This document shows positions 8,084 to 17,071 of a stretch of 64,000 bases of DNA, in pieces. How positions within the stretch are numbered: the first letter of the stretch is position 1; each line of letters starts with the position of its first letter. Below the pieces are notes generated by a model. The model made no database searches. It had not been told where the DNA came from and saw only the letters and a program-made list of their open reading frames with translations. The position numbers and the translations under genes are program-made. The DNA lies in contig NZ_VTOW01000007.1 in NCBI RefSeq assembly GCF_012184425.1, positions 42,189 to 106,188 of the forward strand, read 5' to 3'. Source of the stretch: Candidatus Manganitrophus noduliformans. Its GTDB lineage: Bacteria > Nitrospirota > Nitrospiria > SBBL01 > Manganitrophaceae.

Positions 8084-8626
8084 CTAACGACTTGCCGACC
8101 GAGAATCCATCTCCACCATGGAACGAAGCATCCGGTATATGAACCGTTCGTATTTCCTTCTCTTCTGATCGCTTCGCGCGTTATAACAACCAACTGCGGT
8201 CCAGTTGTAGCCGTATTGCGTAATGCATCCTGAGAGAATCCAGGCGCCCACCTTTACGTTCTGGCACGGATTGCTGAGCGATTTCCAAATACTCTCACCC
8301 AGATGGTCCGCCCATGACGAGTTGATCTGCATCAGCCCGTAGTCATAGGTCCCGTTTGCATTCCGGTTGATCGCTTCGGGGTCCAGCCGCGATTCATGGC
8401 GGGCGATCGCCTCGAGTAGCTTCGGAGAGATCGCGAACATCCGGCCCGCTTCGTCGAAGCAGAATGCCTCCACATTTTTGGACGAGACGAGAAAGAGAAG
8501 TAGAATCGCCGCCGTGAAGAACCGCCGCGAGGCCCGCCTGCGTCTGAGGGTATCTGCGCGGGGTGTTGTCTCCGAGAGAATCGGCCGCCCGAGGCCATTT
8601 TGCATCGTTCGTTTTGACTTTCTCAT
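8084..8626 (-). CDS. Lytic transglycosylase, VirB1-like
   Basis: About 180 residues. A very basic N-terminus is followed by a signal segment (RRFFTAAILLLFLVSSKNVEA), then the SLT domain: the catalytic Glu in LLEAIARHESRLDPEAIN and the supporting motifs YDYGLMQINSSW and NVKVGAWIL, then YNWTAVGCYNA. It opens the peptidoglycan locally for assembly of the conjugation channel. Length and motifs match the specialised transglycosylases of conjugation systems. The start is uncertain: ATG at 8626 and ATG at 8605 are both possible and neither has a strong ribosome site. Confidence 0.9.
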   Translation of the reverse strand: MRKSKRTMQNGLGRPILSETTPRADTLRRRRASRRFFTAAILLLFLVSSKNVEAFCFDEAGRMFAISPKLLEAIARHESRLDPEAINRNANGTYDYGLMQINSSWADHLGESIWKSLSNPCQNVKVGAWILSGCITQYGYNWTAVGCYNARSDQKRRKYERFIYRMLRSMVEMDSRSASR

Positions 8627-8726
8627 CTGCACTTGCTACCCTATTTACATAGGAAAGAGTCGAGATGATTCTGATCGCCCATCTTAAGCCCGAGAGGGTG
8701 AATCGAATTTCGGAGCGTGCTCATCC

Positions 8727-8930
8727 ATGAAGACCCTCCTTTTGATTCTTGCCGCCATCATCGTCTACGTCCTCTCAAGCCTCTTCCGTTCGCGAAGCGG
8801 AAGCCGCGTGATCTCCCGCCTCGAAGAGGAGGAAGAATACCTCGATGATCTTGGTCGGCGCCGAGAGGCGGAAGAGCACGATCCCTCCATCCCCGGCAGT
8901 ACGGCCTGGTTTACGCACGACACAGACTGA
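8727..8930 (+). CDS. Small predicted membrane protein, opposite to its neighbours
   Basis: 67 residues with one N-terminal membrane segment (LLLILAAIIVYVLSSLF), a basic stretch and an acidic tail (RLEEEEEYLDDLGRRREAEEHD). It is the only rightward gene inside the leftward transfer operon, occupying the gap between traG and the transglycosylase. The upstream CGGAG is a modest ribosome site. I do not recognise a family. The frames on the other strand here are acidic-tail shadows, so I favour this one, moderately. Confidence 0.5.
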   Translation: MKTLLLILAAIIVYVLSSLFRSRSGSRVISRLEEEEEYLDDLGRRREAEEHDPSIPGSTAWFTHDTD

Positions 8931-8962
8931 CCGCCTCCGATCAAAAAAATCTTCAACCCCCA

Positions 8963-11900
8963 TCATCTGCTCCGGTCACTTTGCTTCTCGCTTCCGCCTT
9001 CTTGGCTCTCCTGTCGATGCATCCAGCCGTCAACATAGCTGGCGACGGTGGAGAGGACGCTCAGCGCGCTCTGTTTTAAATCTTTTGCCTCTTCGACCTT
9101 CTGGTAAAGCGGCCGGGTGAATTCTCCGGCCCTTCGCGCGATCAACTCAAATGCTCGCGAATCAGACAACCCCTTCTCCTCCGCCTCCGAGACCGCGTCT
9201 TTTAAAACACGGCTATAGGCGGCGCCGACCAGATTGACGGTTTCAACCGTGCGATAATCAAGGCCGGCCGCGCCTTTAGGCCGGATCGGCATGGCGAAGT
9301 CCCCGGGAGCCCTCACATCGACGGCGCCCCCCGCATGCATCGAATCTGTCTGGAAATGCTGCATGAGGACCTTCCAGTCGTTGACCAAGCCGCTGACCGT
9401 CCCGGCGACCGCCGCGTCATATTGGAACCGATCGAATCTTTCGGGATTCGACTGGTGCTGACCCTGCTCCCAGACCTTCTTCGCCAGTTTTGGATTGTCG
9501 GTGAGCGCCATCTGCAGGGCGTTTTGTAATAAGAAGCCGGCGCCGATGATCTCCTGCTCAAGATCCTTATGAAGATGCTCGCGCCCGCTCGCGCTGCTGA
9601 CAAAGTCTTTCGATGCGATGGAGCCGCCGCTGGCGACCGCAAGATCGCCTGGCATCGTCCCTTGGCTGGGGTAGTGACCCTCCACGCGGGCCGATCTTCC
9701 CTGATCGGCGATATTTCTTAACCCTTCGACGATGTTCGGAAGGATTCCGCGCTCCTCCAGAACATTCGCCAAGCTCTTGAGCTGCTCCGGCTTAAAAGTC
9801 CCCGTGAGCGTCATTCCCTCTTCCATGGACGCTTTTGCGACGTCAAGCCCGACCCGCCGGATGTCCCCCTGACTGTCCTGGAGCATGTTGGTTCGAATGG
9901 CGCCAGGAGAAGCGGGTTCGTCCGGACCGAGATTGAATTCAGCCAGGGCGGCACCTCGATCGGCACTGAAGACAAAGGTTCCGTCCCCATTGCTCTTCGG
10001 TCCAGGAAGGATCGCATAGTCTTTAAGGCTTCCGACCAAACTCATCCGCATGCCGTTGGAGATCCCTTCGATTTGGACCGTCCCGCCTCGAACGGAAACG
10101 GTGCCGCTGCTGAATTCAAAACTCCCCTGCTGCGTGTCAACCACCAGCCCCTTCCGGGGGTCGATCTCCTGATACGAGACACGCTCCTGGATCGCCTGCT
10201 CACCGCGATAGAGGGAGGCGGCTACAAGCGCCCCCGAAGGGCTGAATTGATACTCAAACTTCATGCCGGGCGCGATCGCCTGCGCCACCCGCGTCATGCC
10301 GGCCGCTTCCGCGTCGGACTTTAGCGCGCCGACGTTCTCTTCATCGGTAATCCCCGTCTTCCTGAGAACGCCGCCTTTATACTCTTCGGAGCCTTGGCTA
10401 TCGGTTGTGGAGGCCTCCACGATGCGGCCGCCCGAAATGGTCATTCTTCTCTCGCGCCCGTTCTCATACCCCTGAATCGACCCGCTCACAATCTGCTCCG
10501 CCCCATCGCCGTCTTTCGCTACGATCAAATCGGAAGCGGCGCTAAACACGCCGCCGTTTTCCGAGCGGAACGTGCTCCCTTTCTCGTAAACCGCCGACTC
10601 TCCGTTGTCTGTTTTCTGACCCCGCATGACTCCCACTCGGCCCTGGAAGCCGCTTTGGAAATCACGCGCGAATCCCTCTCCGACAGGGGTGGCGGCGCTG
10701 ATCGAGGAGGTCTGAATGGGGCTGCTGAATGAGCCTGTCTGTTGCGCGTAGCTGTGTGCGGCGCGTGTTGAATCCCAGGTGTTGCTTCCGGCGGAGAACC
10801 GCGCGGCGCTGCCGGTTCCGAGGTAGCTTGAATAATCCTGCCTGTTTGCTTTCGCCGAGTTGTAATGGAGGTTTCCGTATGAGGCGCTCCCCGCGGCCAT
10901 CTCCCCCGCGGGTCCTCCCGCCTGGCCGCCGATCGAGCCCGCCGCCGCGCCGCTGATCGCGGAGAGGGCGACGAATGAAAAACCCCCGGCGACAAACGCG
11001 GCCATGGTTGGAATCATCCAGTAGAGAGAGCCGGCCATGTTCACATAGTCGAGCAGACTGCTGTCGACGATCTCTTTGGACCGGATGATGTAGTTCCCTC
11101 CGGCCGAGACCGTGAGAAAATGGCTTGCCTTCACATTGATGATCAGATTGAGGATTACATCCCCCAACTGCCAGAGGGAGAGCCACAGAAGGGTGAAGAG
11201 AAAACCGAGAGCGACCTTCCCCATCATCGGCGTGAGAAGAAGCAGAATGAGGAGCGGGATGAATGTGACGAGAATGACCGTTAAGATCCCTTTCAACACC
11301 GGAATGTATTTCGAGCCGAGGATGCCGGTCAACGCGAGGTTCTGGCGGACCGTCTCCTCCGCTTTTCCGCTCCCATAGCCGAGCTGGGTTGCGGAGATGC
11401 CGTGCGCGGCCGCCCAGCTGGCATACCCTTCTCTTAGGTGATTCATCGAGATCGACTGCAGAAGGAAGCCTTCTCCGGTGGCGGTGTAATTCAGAAAATA
11501 AGGAGATGCGACACCGATAACATTCGACAGCTGCAGCGAAGAATACCCGCCCAACGAGGCGCCGGCGTATGGAAGGCCGGTGTCGGTGATATAGGTGCTC
11601 AGCCGCCCGGTGAGCTGCGTGTACGCATTGAGGCAATGATCGACGGCGCCGTTGGTATTCGCGCTGTCATAGAGGAGGGTGGTTCGAGCCGGGTTCGTGT
11701 TTCCGAGATCTTCCCAGAGGGTGCCGGAGGAGACCAGCGCGCCCTCGTTTTTGGTCCCATCCAAAACGTCCGGAACGACGCAGTCGACGACATACGCGTT
11801 GATCGAGAGGTAGAGATAAGGGTCGATGATCCGCTGCTGTCCCGCCTGAAGAAGCGCTCCGATCCCGGAGAAGAATCCGGAGTTCGTGTATTTTAGATCA

Positions 11901-12358
11901 TCCGGGAGCGAGAAGACCGTCTCCATCCGCTCTCCCATGACTTTTTGCAGGAGCGAGAACCAGGCGATCGGCCGCGCGACGCCGATCGGGACCTCGGTGA
12001 TGACCTGGTCGTAGGCCGCGTTCTGCCGATCAATAATGACGACATCGGTCTTGACGGCGGTAAACAGAGACCAGACCAGAATTTGCGCGATGTAGACCTT
12101 CGGAAGCATGAAAGGGTCCGCTCTGGTAAACAGGTTGCCGGAATAGGTGACGATCACGTACACCAGCGATAGCAGGGCGACGATTTTGAAGAGGCCGATG
12201 AAATCGCCCGTGCCGATCAGCCATTTCGTTCCGTTGAGGACCTGCGCGATAATATCGCCGTAGCCCCAGGTGTAGATCGTCTCATCCGCGAAGCTGGTTT
12301 CCGGAAGAAGAAGGAGTAGAGTCGCTGCAAGCGAGACTAACCGCAATGTTCGGTTCAT
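8963..12358 (-). CDS. traG: Mating-pair stabilisation and pilus assembly protein TraG
   Basis: 1131 residues, longer than TraG of the F plasmid (about 940). A signal peptide and periplasmic region precede several inner-membrane segments (for example FKIVALLSLVYVIVTYSG near 60; GILTVILVTFIPLLILLLLT near 360; ALGFLFTLLWLSLWQLGDVIL near 390). A Gly/Ser-rich linker leads into a long periplasmic C-terminal region of about 650 residues. F-type TraG acts in pilus formation and in recipient contact or entry exclusion. ATG at 12358 overlaps the preceding stop codon (ATGA), so translation is coupled. The C-terminal part is divergent and may set partner specificity. Confidence 0.88.
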   Translation of the reverse strand: MNRTLRLVSLAATLLLLLPETSFADETIYTWGYGDIIAQVLNGTKWLIGTGDFIGLFKIVALLSLVYVIVTYSGNLFTRADPFMLPKVYIAQILVWSLFTAVKTDVVIIDRQNAAYDQVITEVPIGVARPIAWFSLLQKVMGERMETVFSLPDDLKYTNSGFFSGIGALLQAGQQRIIDPYLYLSINAYVVDCVVPDVLDGTKNEGALVSSGTLWEDLGNTNPARTTLLYDSANTNGAVDHCLNAYTQLTGRLSTYITDTGLPYAGASLGGYSSLQLSNVIGVASPYFLNYTATGEGFLLQSISMNHLREGYASWAAAHGISATQLGYGSGKAEETVRQNLALTGILGSKYIPVLKGILTVILVTFIPLLILLLLTPMMGKVALGFLFTLLWLSLWQLGDVILNLIINVKASHFLTVSAGGNYIIRSKEIVDSSLLDYVNMAGSLYWMIPTMAAFVAGGFSFVALSAISGAAAGSIGGQAGGPAGEMAAGSASYGNLHYNSAKANRQDYSSYLGTGSAARFSAGSNTWDSTRAAHSYAQQTGSFSSPIQTSSISAATPVGEGFARDFQSGFQGRVGVMRGQKTDNGESAVYEKGSTFRSENGGVFSAASDLIVAKDGDGAEQIVSGSIQGYENGRERRMTISGGRIVEASTTDSQGSEEYKGGVLRKTGITDEENVGALKSDAEAAGMTRVAQAIAPGMKFEYQFSPSGALVAASLYRGEQAIQERVSYQEIDPRKGLVVDTQQGSFEFSSGTVSVRGGTVQIEGISNGMRMSLVGSLKDYAILPGPKSNGDGTFVFSADRGAALAEFNLGPDEPASPGAIRTNMLQDSQGDIRRVGLDVAKASMEEGMTLTGTFKPEQLKSLANVLEERGILPNIVEGLRNIADQGRSARVEGHYPSQGTMPGDLAVASGGSIASKDFVSSASGREHLHKDLEQEIIGAGFLLQNALQMALTDNPKLAKKVWEQGQHQSNPERFDRFQYDAAVAGTVSGLVNDWKVLMQHFQTDSMHAGGAVDVRAPGDFAMPIRPKGAAGLDYRTVETVNLVGAAYSRVLKDAVSEAEEKGLSDSRAFELIARRAGEFTRPLYQKVEEAKDLKQSALSVLSTVASYVDGWMHRQESQEGGSEKQSDRSR

Positions 12359-12684
12359 CACGAAGATCCCTCACCGCCGGGCAACGCCGAGGCCTTTGAG
12401 AAAATCTCGTCGGGTGGGTAGAGCGTCCCCACGAGAAGATGCCCGGACTCCGGATAGAAGTAGACCGTATTCTCTTCCGTATCGACCTCAAACAGGCCCG
12501 GGATCGCGGTCGCCTTCACTTCTCTGAATCCAAACTGAGGATGGCGTCCGAGGAAAGCGCGCTCTACCTCGACGAGCGAGGGGCGACCGACCGGAGGGAT
12601 AACGCACCCCTGGAAATCATCGGCCGCGCTGCATCCGACCAGCAGGGCGAGAAAACACCCGGCCAGCCTATTTCGACTCCCCAT
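12358..12684 (-). CDS. Lipoprotein with a DsbC N-terminal-like domain
   Basis: 108 residues. The signal peptide ends in the lipobox LLVGC. The mature part HPQFGFREVKATAIPGLFEV, then TVYFYPESGHLLVGTLY, closely follows the pattern of the DsbC dimerisation domain (compare FPGVKVASVQEAPMKGLYEV in the dsbC gene of this same operon), but there is no thioredoxin domain. So it is a free-standing, lipid-anchored DsbC-N-like domain. It could dimerise with DsbC or hold a partner at the membrane. ATG at 12684 has GGGGGA upstream. It overlaps the OmpA-like gene by 17 bp and traG by 3. Confidence 0.75.
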   Translation of the reverse strand: MGSRNRLAGCFLALLVGCSAADDFQGCVIPPVGRPSLVEVERAFLGRHPQFGFREVKATAIPGLFEVDTEENTVYFYPESGHLLVGTLYPPDEIFSKASALPGGEGSS

Positions 12685-13180
12685 CGCAGATCCCCCTTTC
12701 CGAGACACACACCCGCCGGCACTTCCAGGCGGATTCTTCTTCCTCGTTGCAGCGCTCCGCGCCGGTACTCACGATGCGATCGATCACGACACCCCGGCGC
12801 AAGAGCATCGCCTCGGCCGCCTTCGCCCGCCGGCGCGAGAGGGCGCGATTCTGATCCGCCGATCCCTCCGGCGAGGCCATTCCGATTAAAGTCACCCGAT
12901 CTCCCTGGGTGAATAGATCGAGCTTAACGCGCTCGTCGGCGCGGACTTCAGCGGACTGACGATCAAAGTAGAGAACGACTTCTTTTGTCCGCGCCGTCTC
13001 CGTCCTCTCGTCGGAAGAAGCCTCGTTTGTCGCTTCGGGCGGAGCCAATCTGATCGCCACCGCCGGTCTTTTTAATAAAGGATGCAGGCTGATCGACTGG
13101 TGATGCTCGACGAGGACATGCTGCTCGACATGTAGATAATGTTCGATGCCCGTACCTGGTACGTCGAATCCAAAGACCAT
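12668..13180 (-). CDS. OmpA-like peptidoglycan-binding domain protein
   Basis: 170 residues. The C-terminal half (VVLYFDRQSAEVRADERVKL, then LIGMASPEGSADQNRALSRRRAKAAEAMLLRRGV) is the OmpA C-terminal fold that binds peptidoglycan. The Asp and Arg of the LSRRRA segment that contact diaminopimelate are in place. Cys residues at the end (ERCNEEEESAWKCRRVCVSERGIC) could form disulfides. No signal peptide is visible with the start at 13180, which has the run GGGGGGGG upstream; longer starts add no signal either. Its place in the transfer operon suggests a role in anchoring the channel. Confidence 0.8.
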   Translation of the reverse strand: MVFGFDVPGTGIEHYLHVEQHVLVEHHQSISLHPLLKRPAVAIRLAPPEATNEASSDERTETARTKEVVLYFDRQSAEVRADERVKLDLFTQGDRVTLIGMASPEGSADQNRALSRRRAKAAEAMLLRRGVVIDRIVSTGAERCNEEEESAWKCRRVCVSERGICDGESK

Positions 13181-13211
13181 GCTTTCCCCCCCCTTTTTTA
13201 GGAACAGGTTT

Positions 13212-13718
13212 CTAAATAATCGGCCGCATCCGGTGAACGATGAATTTCTCATCGACCAAACCGTAATAGCGGCTGTCATAGCTCATCGGATGCGACGCCA
13301 AGACGAAATACGATTTCTCCGGGATCGTTCCGTCGTATGTCATGATCCGCAAGGGCCGGCCTGCGCTGTCTTTGAATTGCGCTCTGGCGATTTCCCTCCC
13401 ATTACAGTAGAAGACCCCCTCTTCGACCCGAAGATAATCCCCCCCTCGGCAGGCGACCTGCTTTATCAAAAATCGAACATGCTCCACATATCGGTTCTGA
13501 AAGAAGACCCTCAATTCGACATACTCTCCCGTCCGGTAGTTGCTTCCGGGCGGAGATTCAATCCAGATCCGCCAGGGAAATGAGCGATCTTTGGTCGCCA
13601 CGATCTTGTAAGGCAGCCGCTCGTAGACGACGGGAAGAGCCGCGAAAACAATCAGAGCGGCGAGAAAGACCGCGCTGATCTTAATTTTTCTGCTCAAAGC
13701 GGGCTGTGATATCTTCAT
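13212..13718 (-). CDS. S26-family signal peptidase of the transfer system (TraF/TrhF type)
   Basis: 168 residues with one N-terminal membrane anchor (KISAVFLAALIVFAALPVVY). The periplasmic part carries the serine motif in TKDRSFPWRIW and the lysine in FLIKQVACRGGDY, the Ser-Lys dyad of S26 peptidases, followed by the C-terminal box SYFVLASHPMSYDSRYYGLV. Related proteins mature the pilin or other exported transfer proteins. ATG at 13718 with GGGAAA upstream is preferred to a start 102 bases earlier. It overlaps trbI by 38 bp. The likely substrate is the traA pilin encoded upstream. Confidence 0.88.
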   Translation of the reverse strand: MKISQPALSRKIKISAVFLAALIVFAALPVVYERLPYKIVATKDRSFPWRIWIESPPGSNYRTGEYVELRVFFQNRYVEHVRFLIKQVACRGGDYLRVEEGVFYCNGREIARAQFKDSAGRPLRIMTYDGTIPEKSYFVLASHPMSYDSRYYGLVDEKFIVHRMRPII

Positions 13719-13992
13719 GTTTTCCCAACACGCATTGTTTGATGAAGACGAGCGGCTCTTCTTGAAGATCCCGCTCAAGCTGTCCGAGGAACGCCTTCTG
13801 GCGCGCGAGCGCTTCATCAAAGGTGATCTCTCCGTCTTTGGCCAGCTTCACCCATTTCGCCTTCTGATGATCGATCAGCGCCACGGTATCGACGACGCGG
13901 ATCTTTATTAATGCGTGCTTCGTCACCCAGAGCGTCGCGATGTTCGAGAAGATGATCAGAACGACAATGAGGCTCCAGCCGTACCATTTCAT
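13681..13992 (-). CDS. trbI: TrbI, F-type
   Basis: 103 residues, one N-terminal membrane helix (SLIVVLIIFSNIATLWV) and a periplasmic part with VVDTVALIDHQKAKWVKLA, the signature of the F-type TrbI family, which influences pilus retraction or extension in F. It overlaps traC by 4 bp (ATGA) and lies directly after it, the same order as traC-trbI in F. Function by family only. Confidence 0.85.
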   Translation of the reverse strand: MKWYGWSLIVVLIIFSNIATLWVTKHALIKIRVVDTVALIDHQKAKWVKLAKDGEITFDEALARQKAFLGQLERDLQEEPLVFIKQCVLGKHEDITARFEQKN

Positions 13993-16472
13993 TTGAGCGC
14001 CTCCTCGATTTCACGCACGGCTTCCGTGAAAGTTCGGCCCGCGGCGACAAGCTGTTTGATCTTGTGGCGCACCTCATCGTCGGTGAAGAACATCGCTTTC
14101 AAGAAGGAATCGAGAACCACCCTCCCTTTGGTCCGGATCCCCTCCGCGCAGATCAGAACCTCGCTGAACTCCCCTCGCACGAGTTTCACGCTGTCCATGA
14201 GGGATTCCTCATAAGGGGTGAAGGAGAACTGATTGCTCTTCTTTAAGGCTTGGCGCGAAGTGGCCTGCTGCAGGGTAAAGAGCTGCCAGGCGCTATTCTG
14301 GACCACCACGCGCCCCGCGCGGGAGAGACCATCGGCTCCTTGGAAGTCTTCATATCCCTGGGTGCCGAGCATGATCGCCGCCCCGTGTTTTCCGAACCGG
14401 CGGTAGGCCTGCTCGATGAAGAGGTCGATCCGGGGGGTGCCGAGGAATTTGTGGGCCTCATCGATGATCACGATGTCGCCGGCATATTTGTGCGACTCGA
14501 CGCGATAGATCTCCCGAGAGATGTGAAACGTCATCAGCATCAGCGCCGGATCCCGAAGCTCCGGGATGTTCTCCAGCGTATCGTTCTCCATCACGACGAG
14601 CGGCGACGTGAAGCGTATCTTCGACTCCCGATTGAAGAAAGCGCCGTACTGACCCTTGGAGCGATAGGGCTTCAGCGTGGTGATGAAATCGCGGACCCGG
14701 TTGTCATGGCTGACCTTCTCGAGCATCTCGCAGGTGCTGTCGATGTCGCTCTCCTGCGCGTATTTCTGAAAGCTCTCCTGGATGGCGTCCGCCAGATGCG
14801 ACGAAATCAGCTTCTCCAGCTGCTCGTTTAACACCCGCTCTTTCGGGGAGCCCATCAGAAAATAGAAATCGCAGAGGAATTTCAGATACTCGTTGAGCAT
14901 CGCGGCATCAAGGATGGTGGTGAATGGGTTCATGCTCTTGGCGCGATCCAGGCGCTGCTCGAAGAACTCGCCGTCAAAGATGTGGGCGAGGCGCTCGTAG
15001 GAGCGTCCGATATCGACGATCCAGCAGCGATAATTCGCGAGGAGGTACTTGGCCGAGGTGAGCTGCAGCAACACGCTCTTTCCGGAGCGTGTGGTGCCGA
15101 CGACGTAAGCGTTGAATCCCCCGCGGGGGCTTGAAAACAGATCCCATCCCATCAATCCGCCCCGGGGGGAGGTCAGTAGGACCTGGGGCTTTGTACCGCT
15201 CCAGTCGGCTGAGATCGGCGCTAATGTCGCGACGTTTTCCTCGAAAACGACACGACCTCGATTGAGAAATCCCGCCGTCGTGGCATCGTATCCGAACGGG
15301 AGATTCGAAAGCAGAACCGGCAGGTGAATGTAGAGGTCCTCTTCCAGTCGGAATCCCAGCCCCCTGAAATAGCTTGTGAACGATCCGGCGGCGGTGTTCA
15401 AGTGATTGGGATCTTTTGCGAAGATCATCAAGGAGAGGTTCACGCGGTAGCATCTTCCCCCCTTCTCGATCCTCTCTTTGGCGGGCTGCAGGTCCATATG
15501 TTTGAATTTCAGCCGGGGAAAGAGGGCGTACGGATATTTTTGGGAGAGCACCATCGACGCATTCGAGTCGATCCGCCGCATCTCGTTATCGGTGAGCTTG
15601 ATGGCGTTCAGCACGATCAGAAAGGGGTGGTCGTGATTCTGGTCGGTGAATATATTCCCCGTATAATCGAGAACCTGGCCGAGCGACCACGCTTCCGGGT
15701 ACTCCTTGACGTTGAGCGACTTGACGCAGATATCATCGACGCTGACATATTCCCTGTCGCGAACCACTTCCGTGTCGTTCGCGATGCACATGTCGGAGAT
15801 GCGGGCGCCGTCCCACTTCGGCTTATGACGCATGTCGTGCCTCCCGTTCAGGAGGGGATAGACAAAACCGATCAAGCCGTTCGGATCAAGCGGCGCCGGA
15901 TTGAGAAACGCGCCCTTCAACGCTCCGGTGAACTTATCCTTCAGATCGCAGGCCTCCTTATAGCGCGTCTCATCGGAGAGCGGAGTATGGCCGTTCGCGT
16001 GCTTCTTCCCGAAGATCGCTCTCAGAAATTGATCAAACAGGGTGTGTTCTTTCTCTTTGCCGCCGATCTTCACCGTGATGACCAGACGGAACGTTCGAAG
16101 CGGCGCGGTAAAGTGCTTGGAGATCTTCGACCAGGACGCTCTTTCCAGAAAGGATTTGTAATTCTCAACGACCTCCCCGCAGAGGCCGTCACGGCGTGTC
16201 TTCAGTTGCAACCAGCGGTCGATGATCGGAGTAGAGTCGGGCGAGGAGAAAAGAATGAACTGAACCGCGGCCCCTCCGGGGATACAGGCCAGCGTGGAGA
16301 GCAGTCCCTTGTAGACTTTGTCGTCAACCACCGGAAGCGGAGTGCATTCGACGGCGAATCCGAGCCCGCCGTCTGAGAGAATATACATCCCATGCCCCGT
16401 GTAATCTTGATACGGCAGAAAATCCGCGAGGTCCTTTCGGGCGAGTAAATGTTTATACTGTGTCGCGTTCAT
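13989..16472 (-). CDS. traC: TraC, VirB4-like ATPase of the F-type secretion channel
   Basis: 827 residues, close to F TraC (875). An N-terminal region with DFLPYQDYTGHGMYILSDGG is typical of TraC. The Walker A motif GTTRSGKS lies near residue 460 and Walker B DIVIIDEAHKFLGTPR near 668; a later GTQGYEDF segment fits motif D. It energises pilus assembly at the cytoplasmic face of the inner membrane. GGAAG lies 6 bases before the ATG. Neighbours traV upstream and trbI downstream match the F operon. The long rightward open frame across it (15324-16376) is a shadow. Confidence 0.96.
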   Translation of the reverse strand: MNATQYKHLLARKDLADFLPYQDYTGHGMYILSDGGLGFAVECTPLPVVDDKVYKGLLSTLACIPGGAAVQFILFSSPDSTPIIDRWLQLKTRRDGLCGEVVENYKSFLERASWSKISKHFTAPLRTFRLVITVKIGGKEKEHTLFDQFLRAIFGKKHANGHTPLSDETRYKEACDLKDKFTGALKGAFLNPAPLDPNGLIGFVYPLLNGRHDMRHKPKWDGARISDMCIANDTEVVRDREYVSVDDICVKSLNVKEYPEAWSLGQVLDYTGNIFTDQNHDHPFLIVLNAIKLTDNEMRRIDSNASMVLSQKYPYALFPRLKFKHMDLQPAKERIEKGGRCYRVNLSLMIFAKDPNHLNTAAGSFTSYFRGLGFRLEEDLYIHLPVLLSNLPFGYDATTAGFLNRGRVVFEENVATLAPISADWSGTKPQVLLTSPRGGLMGWDLFSSPRGGFNAYVVGTTRSGKSVLLQLTSAKYLLANYRCWIVDIGRSYERLAHIFDGEFFEQRLDRAKSMNPFTTILDAAMLNEYLKFLCDFYFLMGSPKERVLNEQLEKLISSHLADAIQESFQKYAQESDIDSTCEMLEKVSHDNRVRDFITTLKPYRSKGQYGAFFNRESKIRFTSPLVVMENDTLENIPELRDPALMLMTFHISREIYRVESHKYAGDIVIIDEAHKFLGTPRIDLFIEQAYRRFGKHGAAIMLGTQGYEDFQGADGLSRAGRVVVQNSAWQLFTLQQATSRQALKKSNQFSFTPYEESLMDSVKLVRGEFSEVLICAEGIRTKGRVVLDSFLKAMFFTDDEVRHKIKQLVAAGRTFTEAVREIEEALK

Positions 16473-16490
16473 CGCACGCTTCCTATCGGT

Positions 16491-16868
16491 TCACTTCCCT
16501 AGCCGGGCCGGCTTCGCGCTCTCCAGTGGCTTGAGCTCTTTGATCTCGGGCCGGCGCTTCGAGAGCACCTGGTTATCCAATATCCAACGGCCCTCATCCT
16601 CTGTGATGAATTTGTACTTATCGCCGTTAAAGCCCCCGCCGCGATCGACATAAGGGAGAATATGAATGCGCAACACGGTCGGGGGCACCCGCAGCGGTGT
16701 CGGCGGCGCCTGCAGCAGCTTCGCCATCGCTTCCTCGCGCTCGCTGTCATATACACTTTTTGCAGCTGGTTTTTGGTCGGTCTCATGATCGAGCGTTTTT
16801 ATTTTCGGCTTCGCGCTCGCGCAAGAAGCCAGTAAAAAGACGCTGACGACGATCGCTGTCATTTTCAT
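16491..16868 (-). CDS. traV: TraV, C-terminal half as a separate lipoprotein
   Basis: 125 residues. Its own signal peptide ends in the lipobox LLASC. The C-terminal part TPLRVPPTVLRIHILPYVDR, then EGRWILDNQ, is the hallmark of TraV, the outer-membrane lipoprotein that works with TraK and TraB like VirB7. The cysteine-containing N-terminal module that normally precedes this part in TraV is encoded by the preceding gene, which overlaps by 4 bp. So TraV seems to be two proteins here, each with a signal peptide and a lipid anchor, not a simple frameshift. Confidence 0.82.
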   Translation of the reverse strand: MKMTAIVVSVFLLASCASAKPKIKTLDHETDQKPAAKSVYDSEREEAMAKLLQAPPTPLRVPPTVLRIHILPYVDRGGGFNGDKYKFITEDEGRWILDNQVLSKRRPEIKELKPLESAKPARLGK

Positions 16869-17071
16869 TTTGCCTCTTTCTCCTTCGAGAGATGTTTCGG
16901 ATGCCGCGCCGGACGCTCATCCAGGGTATATTCATAGACTTCCGACATCGAGGCGCAAACGCCTTCGTCGACCCCTTTCCGACAGTTCGCCTCCTCTTCG
17001 TACGGCAGCAGCACCTTGCTGCAGCCGCCGAAGAGAAAGCAGATCGATAAGACGAGCGCGGTTGTCTTCAT
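16865..17071 (-). CDS. TraV, N-terminal half-like short lipoprotein
   Basis: 68 residues. A lipobox FGGC ends the signal peptide; the mature part PYEEEANCRKGVDEGVCASM has the two-cysteine pattern of the TraV N-terminus (conserved CxxxxxxxxC and SVSEVYE-like segment). It lacks the PPTVLRI part, which is in the next gene. It starts within the end of traB (ATGA overlap) and ends within the start of the second traV gene. The arrangement suggests gene fission with gain of a second signal peptide. Confidence 0.7.
   Translation of the reverse strand: MKTTALVLSICFLFGGCSKVLLPYEEEANCRKGVDEGVCASMSEVYEYTLDERPARHPKHLSKEKEAK

Noticed and set aside
15324..16376. Long rightward open frame opposite traC
   Set aside because: It is the complement-frame shadow of a conserved ATPase; arginine- and aspartate-heavy composition and no ribosome site.
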